NCBI GenBank assembly: GCA_964581895.1
Contig: CAZOPR010000004.1
Coordinates: 62,001-126,000, forward strand
Source of the DNA: Exilispira sp964581895
GTDB lineage: Bacteria; Spirochaetota; JAAYUW01
Length of the DNA: 64,000 nucleotides
Reading direction: 5' to 3'
Both the position numbers and the translations under genes were made by a program. A model generated the notes under the pieces. That model was not told where the DNA came from, made no database searches, and saw only the letters and a list, made by a program, of their open reading frames with translations. Of the stretch, positions 53,941-63,537 are shown piece after piece. The stretch's first letter is position 1; each line of letters starts with the position of its first letter.

Positions 53941-55680
53941 TTATCTTAATGATTTGATATCTTCATCAGAAAGCTGTGAATGAACAAAGTTTTGGTAAAC
54001 TTCACAACTTTTAAGTAGCTGATTATGGTTACCAATACCTGCAATTTTTCCATCTTCTAATACTATTATTTGATATGCACCTAAAATTGTAGCAACTCTT
54101 TGAGAAACTATAATAAGCGTAGAATCTGACGCAATTTTTGAAATTTCCATTCTAATTTTGCTATCTGTCTTAAAATCCAGAGCTGAAAATGTATCGTCAA
54201 ATATATAGAATTCCTTTTTTTCAGCTATGGCTCTTGCTATTGAAATCCTTTGTTTTTGACCGCCTGAAAGGTTGGTTCCTCCTTGTGCAAGTATAGAGTT
54301 ATATCCTTCTGGCATTTTTTCAGCAAATTCTTTTACCATAGCAATTTTTGCCGCTTCAAAGACCTTGCTATCATCTATTTGCCTTCCAAATTTGATATTT
54401 TCATATATTGAACTGCTGAAAATAATAGGTTTTTGTGGTGCATATCCAAAAAGATTTCTAAGCTGATTTTGCTTTAATTCTTTAATATTGATATTACCAA
54501 TTTTAATCTGTCCACTTGAAACATCATAAAATCTTAGCAATAGATACAAAAGAGTGGATTTACCTGCGCCAGTATTTCCAATAATAGCAGTAGTCTTACC
54601 TTCTGGGATAGAAAAAGTAAGATTTTCAAGAACTGGTTCTTTACTTAAAGGGTAATAAAAGGTAACATTATCAAATAAAATTTCCTTGTCTTTCAAACTG
54701 GATAAAGATAAATCAGAACTTTCACTCTCTTTTATGCTATTTTCTTTAGCTAAAACTTCATCTATCCTGTTTATTGAAGCTATTGCTCTTGGCAAAAATG
54801 TAAAAATGACCGAAATCATTGCAAATGCAAAAAGAATCTGAATCACATATTGTAAAACAGCCATTAAATCCCCTATATTTAATTTGTTGGCATCCATAAG
54901 ATTTGCCCCATATGCTATGATGCCAATAGTTGTAAAGTTCATTAAAAACATCATAAGGGGGAAAATAATGGCATTTATTCTATTTAGGGTCAGTGCAGTT
55001 TTTGTTAAATCAAGGTTTGCGATATTGAATCTTTTTTCTTCATATTCTTCTTTATTAAAAGCTCTTATAACACGAACACCTAAAATATTTTCTCTTACTA
55101 CAAGGTTTATTTTATCAATCTTTTTTTGGAGTTGCCTGAAAAGTGGCATTGTTTTTATTATAAGTAATACTATACCAACAATAAGTAATGGCAAAGAGAT
55201 AAATAGAATACTTGAAAGCTTCGCATTTATAGAAAAAGCCATTATTATTCCACCAATGGAAAGTATTGGGGCTCTTATTACCATTCTCATCATCATAATT
55301 GAAAGTTGCTGAATCTGTAAAACATCATTTGTATTTCTTGTTATAAGTGAAGCTGTTGAAAAAGAGTCAAATTCTGTAAGAGAAAAATCTGTGATTTTCT
55401 TAAATATCTTAAATCTTAAATCTTTTGCATATGATGCTGCAATTTGTGCAGAAGTAAGATGAGATAAAACACCAAATAATACACTTATAAAAGAGACAAG
55501 AAGCATTTTAAGCCCAACCTGTATAATATAATCTATATTCTGCCTTACTACACCTTTATTTACAATATTTGACATCATATTTGGAAGATAAAGACCAAGT
55601 ATTGCAGCAGCAGCTACTAAAAAAATTGTTAAAATAGTTTGAAAAAGATATGGTTTAAACTGTTTTAATGTTATTGACAT
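53941..55680 (-). CDS. ABC exporter subunit with degenerate ATP site
   Basis: The partner half-transporter (579 residues): membrane domain, Walker A GNTGAGKSTL, canonical signature LSGGQKQRISIA. Its Walker B is FYIFDDTFSAL, with Asp in place of the catalytic Glu, and its switch reads IIVSQRVATIL, with Gln in place of His. Both substitutions are known in the degenerate site of heterodimeric exporters, where this subunit supplies the good signature and the other supplies the good Walker B. So one of the two ATP sites is likely inactive. It is first in the exporter pair, 11 bp after the MarR-like gene. Confidence 0.92.
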   Translation of the reverse strand: MSITLKQFKPYLFQTILTIFLVAAAAILGLYLPNMMSNIVNKGVVRQNIDYIIQVGLKMLLVSFISVLFGVLSHLTSAQIAASYAKDLRFKIFKKITDFSLTEFDSFSTASLITRNTNDVLQIQQLSIMMMRMVIRAPILSIGGIIMAFSINAKLSSILFISLPLLIVGIVLLIIKTMPLFRQLQKKIDKINLVVRENILGVRVIRAFNKEEYEEKRFNIANLDLTKTALTLNRINAIIFPLMMFLMNFTTIGIIAYGANLMDANKLNIGDLMAVLQYVIQILFAFAMISVIFTFLPRAIASINRIDEVLAKENSIKESESSDLSLSSLKDKEILFDNVTFYYPLSKEPVLENLTFSIPEGKTTAIIGNTGAGKSTLLYLLLRFYDVSSGQIKIGNINIKELKQNQLRNLFGYAPQKPIIFSSSIYENIKFGRQIDDSKVFEAAKIAMVKEFAEKMPEGYNSILAQGGTNLSGGQKQRISIARAIAEKKEFYIFDDTFSALDFKTDSKIRMEISKIASDSTLIIVSQRVATILGAYQIIVLEDGKIAGIGNHNQLLKSCEVYQNFVHSQLSDEDIKSLR

Positions 55681-55691
55681 TTATACTTCCT

Positions 55692-56144
55692 TTAATTAAT
55701 TTCTTTTTTTTTCTTTATATCATCTAAATTTTTCATTATCTTACCAAGATAATTTATAAGATTTTCTTTTTCTTCAACTGTTAAAGATTCTGTTATCTTT
55801 TGTTCGAGATTGAATAAGATATCTGAAGTTTTATTTGCAATTTCTTTTCCCTCTTCTGTTAGTTTTATATAAAAAACTCTTCTATCATTTTCATCAATTT
55901 TCTTTTCAATTAAGTGATTTTTTTCCATTTTTTTTAATACAACAGCAATGGTGGAAGGTTTTACACATACTTTATTGGCTATTTCTATTTGTGTAAGGTT
56001 TTCTTGCTGCAAAAGTAAAGATAATATCGGAGGTTGACCTGGATGTATTTTGACCTTTTCAAGTTCTGAAAACATTGTTGCAAATGTCTTTCTGGATATC
56101 TTAAATAGTGCACAAATAAAAGGAGCATTTTTTGAATCAAACAT
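55692..56144 (-). CDS. MarR-family transcriptional regulator
   Basis: A 150-residue winged helix protein. The DNA-binding helix-turn-helix is ENLTQIEIANKVCVKPSTIA followed by VVLKKMEKNHLIEKKIDEND and RRVFYIKLTEEG, the wing with the conserved Asp-Arg pair. It lies 11 bp upstream of the two ABC exporter genes, in the standard layout of an autoregulated MarR-controlled efflux operon. Palindromes just upstream of its start (56174-56201) are candidate operators. The inducer is probably the exported compound. Confidence 0.93.
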   Translation of the reverse strand: MFDSKNAPFICALFKISRKTFATMFSELEKVKIHPGQPPILSLLLQQENLTQIEIANKVCVKPSTIAVVLKKMEKNHLIEKKIDENDRRVFYIKLTEEGKEIANKTSDILFNLEQKITESLTVEEKENLINYLGKIMKNLDDIKKKKEIN

Positions 56145-56173
56145 AAGTTATTTCCTTTAAGTAAACGTATAAC

Positions 56174-56201
56174 AATTAGAATACTAATTAATAGATATCT
56201 A
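56174..56201. promoter_or_regulatory. Candidate operator of the MarR regulator
   Basis: Two palindromes: AATTAG-AATA-CTAATT (56174-56189, perfect arms) and TAGATATCTA (56192-56201, perfect), with centres about 15 bp apart, 30-57 bp upstream of the marR-like ATG. MarR proteins bind AT-rich palindromes of this size. The assignment is by position and symmetry only. Confidence 0.55.
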
Positions 56202-56252
56202 ATAAATATTTGTAAAAAAAATTTGTCAATAAAAAAATAAATTTTTAAAAAA

Positions 56253-57118
56253 TTATTTGGCATTTACTATTTTAACAAATTTTTCAAAAGATATATCTTT
56301 AGTGATAATAAATCTTGGAATTTTATATAAATCGGTATTTGTTGTAACAAATTTTCTATCAATAGTAAAGGCTCCAATAAATCCAGCCTTTTTGACATAT
56401 TCTATAACTTTATCATTATATAAGCCAAAGGGGTATGCAAATGTTTTTGGTTCTATTTGAGTATTTTCCAAAAGTGTGGCTTTAGCAGTTTGAGTATTTA
56501 AAAATAATCCTTTTTCATCTTCTTTAGTCATATATGGGTGATAATATGAATGACATCCAAGTTCATATCTACCTGTTTTTATAAGTTTATTTATTTGTTT
56601 AAAAGTCATATAATGTCTTTTATTATTTCTTTCTTTAGCAAAAATTATAGAGGGATAGATGTAAAGGGTTGCTTTTAACCCGTATTTAGAAAGAATTTTG
56701 TCTGCATAAATATAGACGCCATCATTTCCATCATCAAAAGTTATAGCGATAAATTTTTTATTTTCAGAATTTCCATTTTTATTAAAAGAAGGTAAATTAT
56801 TATTTTCATTTTGACTAATATTTTTATTGGCAAAATTTTTATCAGAATATTCTTTTAATAGATCTACCACTTCTGAAGCAAATAAAGGTGTAAAACCATT
56901 TTCACTAAGATAATGCATTGCCTATCAAAATCAATTAAAGAAAGATCATAATCATTTGAAGGAGTTTCTTTGATATTATGATAGCATAATATAGAAAAAG
57001 AAAAACCATCATTATCTTTACTTTTTGAAATTGCTAAACTTTTTATATTAAAAAAAAAAATTAAAAAAATTATTACAAAGATTAATAAAAATAAAATCAA
57101 CAAATTTTTTCTTGCCAT
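56253..57118 (-). pseudogene. Polysaccharide deacetylase with a single-base frameshift
   Basis: Two frames make one deacetylase. The first (ATG 57118, site AAGGAAGG) gives a signal anchor LILFLLIFVIIFLIFFF, then ILCYHNIKETPSNDYDLSLI and DFDRQ. The second starts at MHYLSENGFTPLFASEV and contains the NodB domain: FIAITFDDGNDGVYIYAD (TFDDG motif), GLKATLYIYPSIIF, LGCHSYYHPYM (HxxxH metal motif) and FAYPFGLYNDKVIEYVKKAG. In related proteins the region reads FxxQMxYLxENG, so one missing A at CAATG (near 56920) explains the shift. The catalytic half is intact, so this is either a very recent pseudogene or a sequencing error. Substrate is probably a peptidoglycan or a surface polysaccharide. Confidence 0.75.
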
Positions 57119-57261
57119 GAAGACCTTCCTTAAAATTAGAAAGTTTTTCTTTTTGGCCAAAGATTAAAAAATTAAAAATTTGATATTCATATGTTGCAAA
57201 AATAATAGGTAAATAATCTTTGAAAAAAAATAAAACTCAAAAAAATTTATTTTTATATAGG

Positions 57262-59235
57262 CTATGTATCTTTTTTTTCACTTTCTATCAATTTATTATT
57301 CTCACTATTATTCTGATTTTTTGAGTTAATCTTATAATTCAAGATTATCTCTTTCAACTTACTTACAGCATCTATCATTTTTGTAAAGGAATTTGAGGTA
57401 AATTCGACAGAATTATTCATCTTCTCAACAGATTGAATCATTATACTATTGTTCTCAATAAGAGATTTTGTTATCTTTTGGAGTTCATTTAATGAAGAGA
57501 TAACTTGAGGCTGGATTTGAATAATCTTTTCGGTAGTTTCTTTTATTTCTTCATTTATGGTAATAAGTCTTTCTACCTCTGTAATATTTTGATCGATGTA
57601 CTTTTTTTGATCTTCAGAGTTTTTTGTAACCATTTGCATTTTGGATTTTGTTTCATCAAGCTGTCTGTGTATATCAGAAAAGAGTTTTTCTAATGAAAGA
57701 TTTGCTTCTTCAGCTTCTGTATTGGATTCAATAATATTTTTAACTATATTTTCAATCTTTTGAGCTGAATCAGATGTTACTTCTGAAAGTTTTCTCATCT
57801 CTTCGGCAACTACTGAAAATCCCACGCCAGCATCGCCAGCATGTGCAGCTTCAATTGCTGCATTCATAGCAAGTAAGCTACTTCTATCTGATATATCAAT
57901 TATAATTTTTGTAATATTTTGAATTACTGAGTTAGATTCTATCATTTTTTTATTTATATCAGCAAGTTTAACTATCTGATCTTCTCCTTTATAAATATTT
58001 GATGCTAAGGATTCGAAAAGTTGACTTGTTTCGATAGTTAGTCTTGAAATAAATTGAAAAGAACTTAAAATATTTTTCATCGATACTGAGGTTTGTTCTA
58101 TAAAATTATTTTGATATTTATATTTAGATACAGTATTTTCTATTGTGATTATTAGATTCTTAAAATCAATATTTGTTTTTTCAACAACTTTATTTTCATT
58201 ATCTTCTATATTTTGCACATCTTTTATTATTTTAGAAAGTATCAAAGATTCATCTTTAAGAGCCAAAAAGTTTTCTTCTATTTTAAGACTTAAATCTGAA
58301 ACTATCTTTTCTGCATTTGCTACCTGTAAAAATGAATCTTGAAGTTTATCAAGGATTATATTAATATTGGATATCATTTTCCCAATTTCATCGAAACTTA
58401 CTATATTTACTCTTTTTGAAAGATCCATTTCTTGATTTGCCATGATATCAAATTGATTATAAAGATGATCTATATGCTTTTGATGCTCTAAAAAAATTGA
58501 ATAGAAGACTATCAAATCAACAATTATAAATCTAATGGCAAGAGATAAAAAATGTTTTAGGATAAAGTTGAACTTAATATATGTAAAAGCATATCTATCA
58601 AAAAAGTTAAAGGTCGCAACTGTTAAAAAGGAAATATTTACAAAAAGAAGTAAAATAGATGGGATTATAAGTTTAGATCTTGTTTTTGATTTATGTTTTT
58701 CATCTTTTAGGTATCTTATATTTAATGCATGCTTTGCATCAATCCAAGCATAATTTATAAGTCTTGCGACAACTATTCCATTTAATAGACCATAAAAAAC
58801 TGCTAAAATAGTTCTAAAAATCCAGTATCTGATTTCAATATTGCCATTTTTTAAATACTCAAGAGAAACATTTACTACAATAGCTAAAAGATAACTCAAC
58901 GCTCCCACTAAAAATAAAAAAGATTCTATTGTTGTAAAAGATTTTTCAACCTTTATAAACTCATATTCACTTAATTTATTACCTTTTTCAATTTTGATAA
59001 TTACCTTTTCTATTCTTCTATAAAAAAGATAAACAAAAAAAACAGCAATTGAACCAATCCCTATTGTTAAAAGAAAAGTTCTTTTGTAAAAATCATTTCT
59101 TTCTAATGTTTCCATTAATAAAACTTGAGGTAAAACCAATGAATATAGAAAATTTGTCATCCATATACCAATTAAAGAGGTAAGAAGAATTTTTATAGTA
59201 GTTTTTTTTGCAATATTAATATTTTTATTATCCAT
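57262..59235 (-). CDS. Methyl-accepting chemotaxis protein with multi-helix membrane N-terminus
   Basis: Six hydrophobic segments in the first about 260 residues (for example RTFLLTIGIGSIAVFFVYLF, SFLFLVGALSYLLAIVV, LIIPSILLLFVNISFLTV), without a large periplasmic domain. A HAMP-like linker (QFDIMANQEMDLSKRVNIVS) follows, and then the cytoplasmic coiled coil with the conserved tip SSLLAMNAAIEAAHAGDAGV followed by GFSVVAEEMRKLSE. So the receptor may sense within the membrane or energy state, not a periplasmic ligand. A Lys/Asn-rich tail follows. It fits the cheR/cheB genes at 39-41 kb; CheA and CheW are not in the window. Confidence 0.9.
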   Translation of the reverse strand: MDNKNINIAKKTTIKILLTSLIGIWMTNFLYSLVLPQVLLMETLERNDFYKRTFLLTIGIGSIAVFFVYLFYRRIEKVIIKIEKGNKLSEYEFIKVEKSFTTIESFLFLVGALSYLLAIVVNVSLEYLKNGNIEIRYWIFRTILAVFYGLLNGIVVARLINYAWIDAKHALNIRYLKDEKHKSKTRSKLIIPSILLLFVNISFLTVATFNFFDRYAFTYIKFNFILKHFLSLAIRFIIVDLIVFYSIFLEHQKHIDHLYNQFDIMANQEMDLSKRVNIVSFDEIGKMISNINIILDKLQDSFLQVANAEKIVSDLSLKIEENFLALKDESLILSKIIKDVQNIEDNENKVVEKTNIDFKNLIITIENTVSKYKYQNNFIEQTSVSMKNILSSFQFISRLTIETSQLFESLASNIYKGEDQIVKLADINKKMIESNSVIQNITKIIIDISDRSSLLAMNAAIEAAHAGDAGVGFSVVAEEMRKLSEVTSDSAQKIENIVKNIIESNTEAEEANLSLEKLFSDIHRQLDETKSKMQMVTKNSEDQKKYIDQNITEVERLITINEEIKETTEKIIQIQPQVISSLNELQKITKSLIENNSIMIQSVEKMNNSVEFTSNSFTKMIDAVSKLKEIILNYKINSKNQNNSENNKLIESEKKDT

Positions 59236-59356
59236 TTTCTATCCTTATTTGATTCAATTGTAATATTAAAAATAAAAAATAAAATAGAATAAAATTAAAG
59301 TATTAGTTTATAAGGTTAAAGAGTGGATTTATAAAGATTAATGGAATATTTGAAAA

Positions 59357-60334
59357 TTATTTTTTTATGATTTTAGAAAATAAAATATTGCCAAATTGAT
59401 CTAAAAAAGAACAATGTATATTTTCTTCTTTAGCTTCAATTAGAAAAAAACCAAATTGATCTTTTAAAAACCATTTGGAACCTTTTGTAATGAAAGAAGG
59501 AGTGGGATCTGGTTTACCACCCATTGCTCCAATGATTACCCAAATCAAATTATCCTGTTCTATCCATTCCATATAATGATTATGCCCACTAACCACTAAA
59601 TCTGCTTTTTTATAAAATATCGGAGCAATCTTTTTGATATTTCCATTGTTATCAAACCATTTGCCAGTTATATCTTTATAGCCAGAAGAATAAAAAAAAC
59701 TATGAGACAAAATAACAGTAAAATTATCTTCAGGAATTTTATTTAATTCTTGTTTTAACCATTTTATTTCTTTAAAACTCATGTTATAAAAACCACACGG
59801 AAGATTCAATCCAATAAAATGAAAATTTTTAAATGAATAATGCCAAACAAAAGAAGTTGGACCATAAATTATATTTTTATCTACAATATTACCAAAAATA
59901 CTTTTCCAGAATATCTGTCCATCAAGATATCTATCATGATTTCCTATTACGCTCATTATCTTAATATTTGGTGAAACTTCATTTTTAAGTTTTAAAAATT
60001 TTATCCAATTTTCTTTAAATCCTCCAATGTCAAAAAAATCTCCTAAAATAAATAATCTATCGATTCTTCCTTCAATATAATATTTTTCACATGTTCTTAA
60101 TATATTTATTGATGCTTCTAAGTTTGAGTTTTTACTATAAAAATGAGGATCTGAAGAAATAGCAAATCCAAAATCATTATTTGAAGAAGAAAAATTTGAG
60201 TATTCTTCATTATTAAATATATAATCAAAAGATAAATTCTTATCTAACGTTTTGCAGCTAAATAAAATAATAAAAATTATTAGAATGAAAATAAGATATA
60301 ATTTGTAATTATAATTTATATCTTTTTTTTTCAT
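59357..60334 (-). CDS. Lipoprotein metallophosphoesterase
   Basis: A lipoprotein signal (LYLIFILIIFIILFSC) places Cys near residue 27, so the enzyme is membrane-anchored outside the cytoplasm. Calcineurin-type motifs: SSDPHFYSKNS (DxH), LFILGDFFDIGG (GDxxD), VIGNHDRYLDG (GNHD), VILSHSFFYSSG (H) and VVSGHNHYMEWIE (GHxH). All five metal-binding motifs are present, so it should be active on phosphate esters of unknown identity. I start at ATG 60334 because the signal is then normal; the frame extends to 60400 without benefit. Confidence 0.82.
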   Translation of the reverse strand: MKKKDINYNYKLYLIFILIIFIILFSCKTLDKNLSFDYIFNNEEYSNFSSSNNDFGFAISSDPHFYSKNSNLEASINILRTCEKYYIEGRIDRLFILGDFFDIGGFKENWIKFLKLKNEVSPNIKIMSVIGNHDRYLDGQIFWKSIFGNIVDKNIIYGPTSFVWHYSFKNFHFIGLNLPCGFYNMSFKEIKWLKQELNKIPEDNFTVILSHSFFYSSGYKDITGKWFDNNGNIKKIAPIFYKKADLVVSGHNHYMEWIEQDNLIWVIIGAMGGKPDPTPSFITKGSKWFLKDQFGFFLIEAKEENIHCSFLDQFGNILFSKIIKK

Positions 60335-60475
60335 ATAAATTTCTTTATATAAAAAATATATTATATTTCTTAAATAAATCCATTTTCTAAATATATACAA
60401 ATTACAAGTTTTTTAAATCTTTTTCAGTTAACTTTTTATTGAATTTATTCAATATCTAATTTATAATATAACAAG

Positions 60476-61003
60476 ATGGCAGAAAATAACGAGTTTTATG
60501 ATTTTTTAGTTAAAAGTACCATTTCATGGATATATAAAAATCGAGAAATTTATAGACCTATAGCAACATTTCTTGATGAAAAACTTAAAGAAAAGCTTTA
60601 TAAATATTTTAATAAGGATATTATCGAAAATGCAAAAGTTTTTGTTACAAATACTTTACCAAGTTTTGACTTTCTCAAAGATTACGGATTCACAGAATTT
60701 ACAAATAGAGTATTAAACTTGGCTTATAATACTGGGATAATATTTATAGATACTCTTGTTATATCATCAAAAGCAAAAATGGAGCTAAATTCCATTGTAT
60801 TTTACCTTCTTATCCATTCATCTTCATATAGATTAATTGGAGTAGAAAGTTTTATTAGTAAGTATGTTCATCAATCATTGGAAGAAAATTATAACTTAAA
60901 AGAAATCACTATTGAAAAATTTGCATCGACGCTAACTTCAAGATTTGAAGGTGGAGAAATTTTTAATGTAGATGAAGAATTAAAAAAGTTTTTTTCAAAT
61001 TAA
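60476..61003 (+). CDS. Hypothetical protein, 175 residues
   Basis: No signal peptide; largely helical with mixed charged and aromatic residues (WIYKNREIYRPIATFLDEKL). No motif recognised. It stands between the divergent phosphoesterase and the CPBP protease gene. The ATG has no clear ribosome site. A conserved real gene is likely because of its length in a good frame, but the function is unknown. Confidence 0.5.
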   Translation: MAENNEFYDFLVKSTISWIYKNREIYRPIATFLDEKLKEKLYKYFNKDIIENAKVFVTNTLPSFDFLKDYGFTEFTNRVLNLAYNTGIIFIDTLVISSKAKMELNSIVFYLLIHSSSYRLIGVESFISKYVHQSLEENYNLKEITIEKFASTLTSRFEGGEIFNVDEELKKFFSN

Positions 61004-61087
61004 AACTTGCAAAGTTAAAATCAAAATATTATAATAATAATTATCATTAATTTATACAAATTAAAAATTTTTATCAGGAGTATTTAT

Positions 61088-62224
61088 ATGAAAAAGCCTT
61101 TTTTTATTTGCTTGCTAATTTTCTTCTTTATTTTTCCTTGCAATATTTTAGCACAAGAAAACCAAAATATAGATAAATTAAATCATTTTGAGGTTTTGTT
61201 TCCAGCTTTGATTTCAGCTGGTTTTATAACTTCTTTTTTAATTTTAGATTTATTCTATAATGCAGGTTTTTCTGATTCGATACCATACGATCTTATTGAT
61301 TTTTCTTTGTTTTTAACTGTTTTGCCAATGTATTTTTATAATTTACCAATGGCTCTAATTTTTTCAGCGACATCTTTAGGTCTATATTTTCTTAGTCAGA
61401 CTTTGTATGATATTGATGAAGATTTTATAGCAGAGATTCCATCAAATGGATTTTTAGATTTTTCTTTTTTTACTGTTTATTCTATCTATAGGGATAGAAG
61501 AGAAATGGCTAAAAATGGAATTTATAATAACGGCTGGACAGAGAATTCTTTTGGCAATTCATCTGTTATTTCTTATTTTCCATATATAAAACTTACAAAA
61601 TGGGAACCATATTCTTTTTTTGATTTAGCCTTAGCCCCAATATCTAAAGAAGGCTTATTTGATACATTACTATTTCCAATAATTCCAGCAGGTTTGTTAG
61701 CCCCATTTTTGCAACAGGCTCTTTTGGGGAATAATTTTGAACAGTCGGTTTTTTCAACTGGAAAAGCTTTCATCGGAATGCATGAATTACCTATATTATT
61801 GGGAGTTCCTATAATGATGGTTTTTCTTTATACTCTTTGTTCTCTTGTGGCAATAGGAGAAGAAAGTCTGTTTCGAGGTTTCATATACGAAGAACTTGGT
61901 GCTACCTATAATGAATGGGTTGCTAAAGTAACTGATATATTAGTTTTCCCTTTATTTCATTTGCCAGGAGAAATCGAATTTTACCAACAAAATCCAGAAT
62001 ATTTCTTTAATTATTTTATTAGAAGATCCATTTTGACTTTTTATATTGATATAATGTATGATAGAGGAAGTCTTTTAAGAAGTGTTGCATTCCATTTCTG
62101 GGTTGATTTTACTCAACTTTTAGCATATTATCTAATCTATGGTGGAGTTGCTCATGAGGATTTTACAGATATTATTGGTATGTATTTTAAAAAAATTGAA
62201 ATTCAGTTTTCATTTTCATTTTAA
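61088..62224 (+). CDS. CPBP-family intramembrane metalloprotease
   Basis: An exported N-terminus (FFICLLIFFFIFPCNILAQ), several membrane helices, and the CPBP motifs: GEESLFRGF (EExxxR, about residue 258), FPLFHLP (FxxxH) and FHFWVDF (HxxxD). These form the metal site of the family related to Rce1, which processes prenylated proteins in eukaryotes and peptides or bacteriocins in bacteria. A long first half (residues 30-240) with unusual aromatic-rich stretches extends the normal domain. GGAG lies 7 bases before the ATG. Confidence 0.8.
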   Translation: MKKPFFICLLIFFFIFPCNILAQENQNIDKLNHFEVLFPALISAGFITSFLILDLFYNAGFSDSIPYDLIDFSLFLTVLPMYFYNLPMALIFSATSLGLYFLSQTLYDIDEDFIAEIPSNGFLDFSFFTVYSIYRDRREMAKNGIYNNGWTENSFGNSSVISYFPYIKLTKWEPYSFFDLALAPISKEGLFDTLLFPIIPAGLLAPFLQQALLGNNFEQSVFSTGKAFIGMHELPILLGVPIMMVFLYTLCSLVAIGEESLFRGFIYEELGATYNEWVAKVTDILVFPLFHLPGEIEFYQQNPEYFFNYFIRRSILTFYIDIMYDRGSLLRSVAFHFWVDFTQLLAYYLIYGGVAHEDFTDIIGMYFKKIEIQFSFSF

Positions 62225-62332
62225 TAAAAATTTTCATTTTAAGTAAAAATAATCTTCTTAATCATATTCAATTCGAAATTAATATTACATTGAAATTAAT
62301 AATAAAACTGATAATTGTTTTAAGGGGTATCT

Positions 62333-62683
62333 ATGCTTTTTTTTGTTGTAAAATTGTTATTAACTTCATTCATTATTGTTTTAATAACAGAATTTTCCAA
62401 GAAAAATAACATTATAGCCACAATTTTTGCGGCACTTCCTTTGGTATCTATACTTTCATTTATATGGATCTATATAGAACAAAAAGATATAAATAAAATT
62501 TCTAATTTATCTACTAGTATTTTTTGGATGGTTATTCCATCTTTACCTTTATTTTTGATATTTCCATATTTATTAAGAAGGGGAATAAGCTTTTATTTTT
62601 CATTACTTATATCTATTTTTATAACAATTATTTTATATATAACTTTCGCATGGATTTTAAAAAAATTTGGAATAAAAATTTAA
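62333..62683 (+). CDS. DUF3147-like small membrane protein
   Basis: 116 residues and four hydrophobic helices, with the middle FAALPLVSILSFIWIYIE and MVIPSLPLFLIFPYLLRRG typical of DUF3147. AAGGGG is correctly spaced before the ATG. It lies 108 bp after the CPBP gene and 83 bp before the PHP gene. No function is known for the family. Confidence 0.68.
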   Translation: MLFFVVKLLLTSFIIVLITEFSKKNNIIATIFAALPLVSILSFIWIYIEQKDINKISNLSTSIFWMVIPSLPLFLIFPYLLRRGISFYFSLLISIFITIILYITFAWILKKFGIKI

Positions 62684-62766
62684 GAAATCTTATTAAAAAT
62701 AATCTATATTAGACATAATTTTAATTTTTTCCCTTTAAATCAAAAATTCAAAGATTGGAGATATAG

Positions 62767-63534
62767 ATGTTTGATTTACATGTTCATACGCATCATTCAG
62801 ATGATTCAAGAGTAACAATGGAACAATATTGTCGGCAAGCCATTAAAAATGGAGTAAAACTGATCTGTTTTACTGATCATGTTGATAATAATCCTAAAGA
62901 TCCTGGTTGCGGGAAATTTAAACCTGAAAAATACTTTGATGAATTCAATAAGATAAAAAGCAAATATTCTGATAAATTAGAAATTCTTTCGGGTGTTGAA
63001 TTTGGCGAGCCTCATATATACAAAAGGGAATTTGAAATTATAAAATCCTATCCTTTCGATTATATAATTGGTAGTATTCATTTTTTTTATAATGACATGC
63101 TTTTGAGTAAAATGGTTATTGATAATATCCCTATTGAAATAGTTTATGAAAATTATTGGCAGCAGATGGAAAATATGGTGAATTATGGTGGTTTTGACGC
63201 TATTGGGCATTTTGATTTTCCTAAAAGATATTTTAATAAACTGCTCTATGATAAAGATAGAATAGAACAAATTTTGACTAAAGCTTTAAAAAATGGAATA
63301 ATTTTAGAAATTAACAGTTCAAGTTTGAGAAAAGGCTGCAATGATTGTATGCCATCAGATGATATCCTAGATATCTATTATAATCTTGGAGGAAGGAAAG
63401 TAACAATTGGCTCTGATTCTCATAAACTTGAAGATCTTGCAAAAGATTTTCAAAAAGCGTTAAGCCAGACTAAAGATAAATTTCAAGTAGTATATTTTAA
63501 TAAGCGAAAGCCTGTAAAATATAAAAACAATTAA
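62767..63534 (+). CDS. PHP-family histidinol-phosphatase (HisJ/HisK-like)
   Basis: The PHP metal motifs are present: MFDLHVHTHHSDDS (HxH), CFTDHVDNN (DH), GVEFGEPHIY, YIIGSIHFFY (H), AIGHFDFPKRYF (GHxD) and VTIGSDSHKLEDLA (DxH). The order matches HisJ-type histidinol-phosphate phosphatases, which complete the step after hisC (27.3 kb) in histidine synthesis. At 255 residues it is typical. GGAG lies 8 bases before the ATG. Other PHP phosphoesterases share the motifs, so the substrate is likely, not certain. Confidence 0.8.
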   Translation: MFDLHVHTHHSDDSRVTMEQYCRQAIKNGVKLICFTDHVDNNPKDPGCGKFKPEKYFDEFNKIKSKYSDKLEILSGVEFGEPHIYKREFEIIKSYPFDYIIGSIHFFYNDMLLSKMVIDNIPIEIVYENYWQQMENMVNYGGFDAIGHFDFPKRYFNKLLYDKDRIEQILTKALKNGIILEINSSSLRKGCNDCMPSDDILDIYYNLGGRKVTIGSDSHKLEDLAKDFQKALSQTKDKFQVVYFNKRKPVKYKNN

Positions 63535-63537
63535 ATT

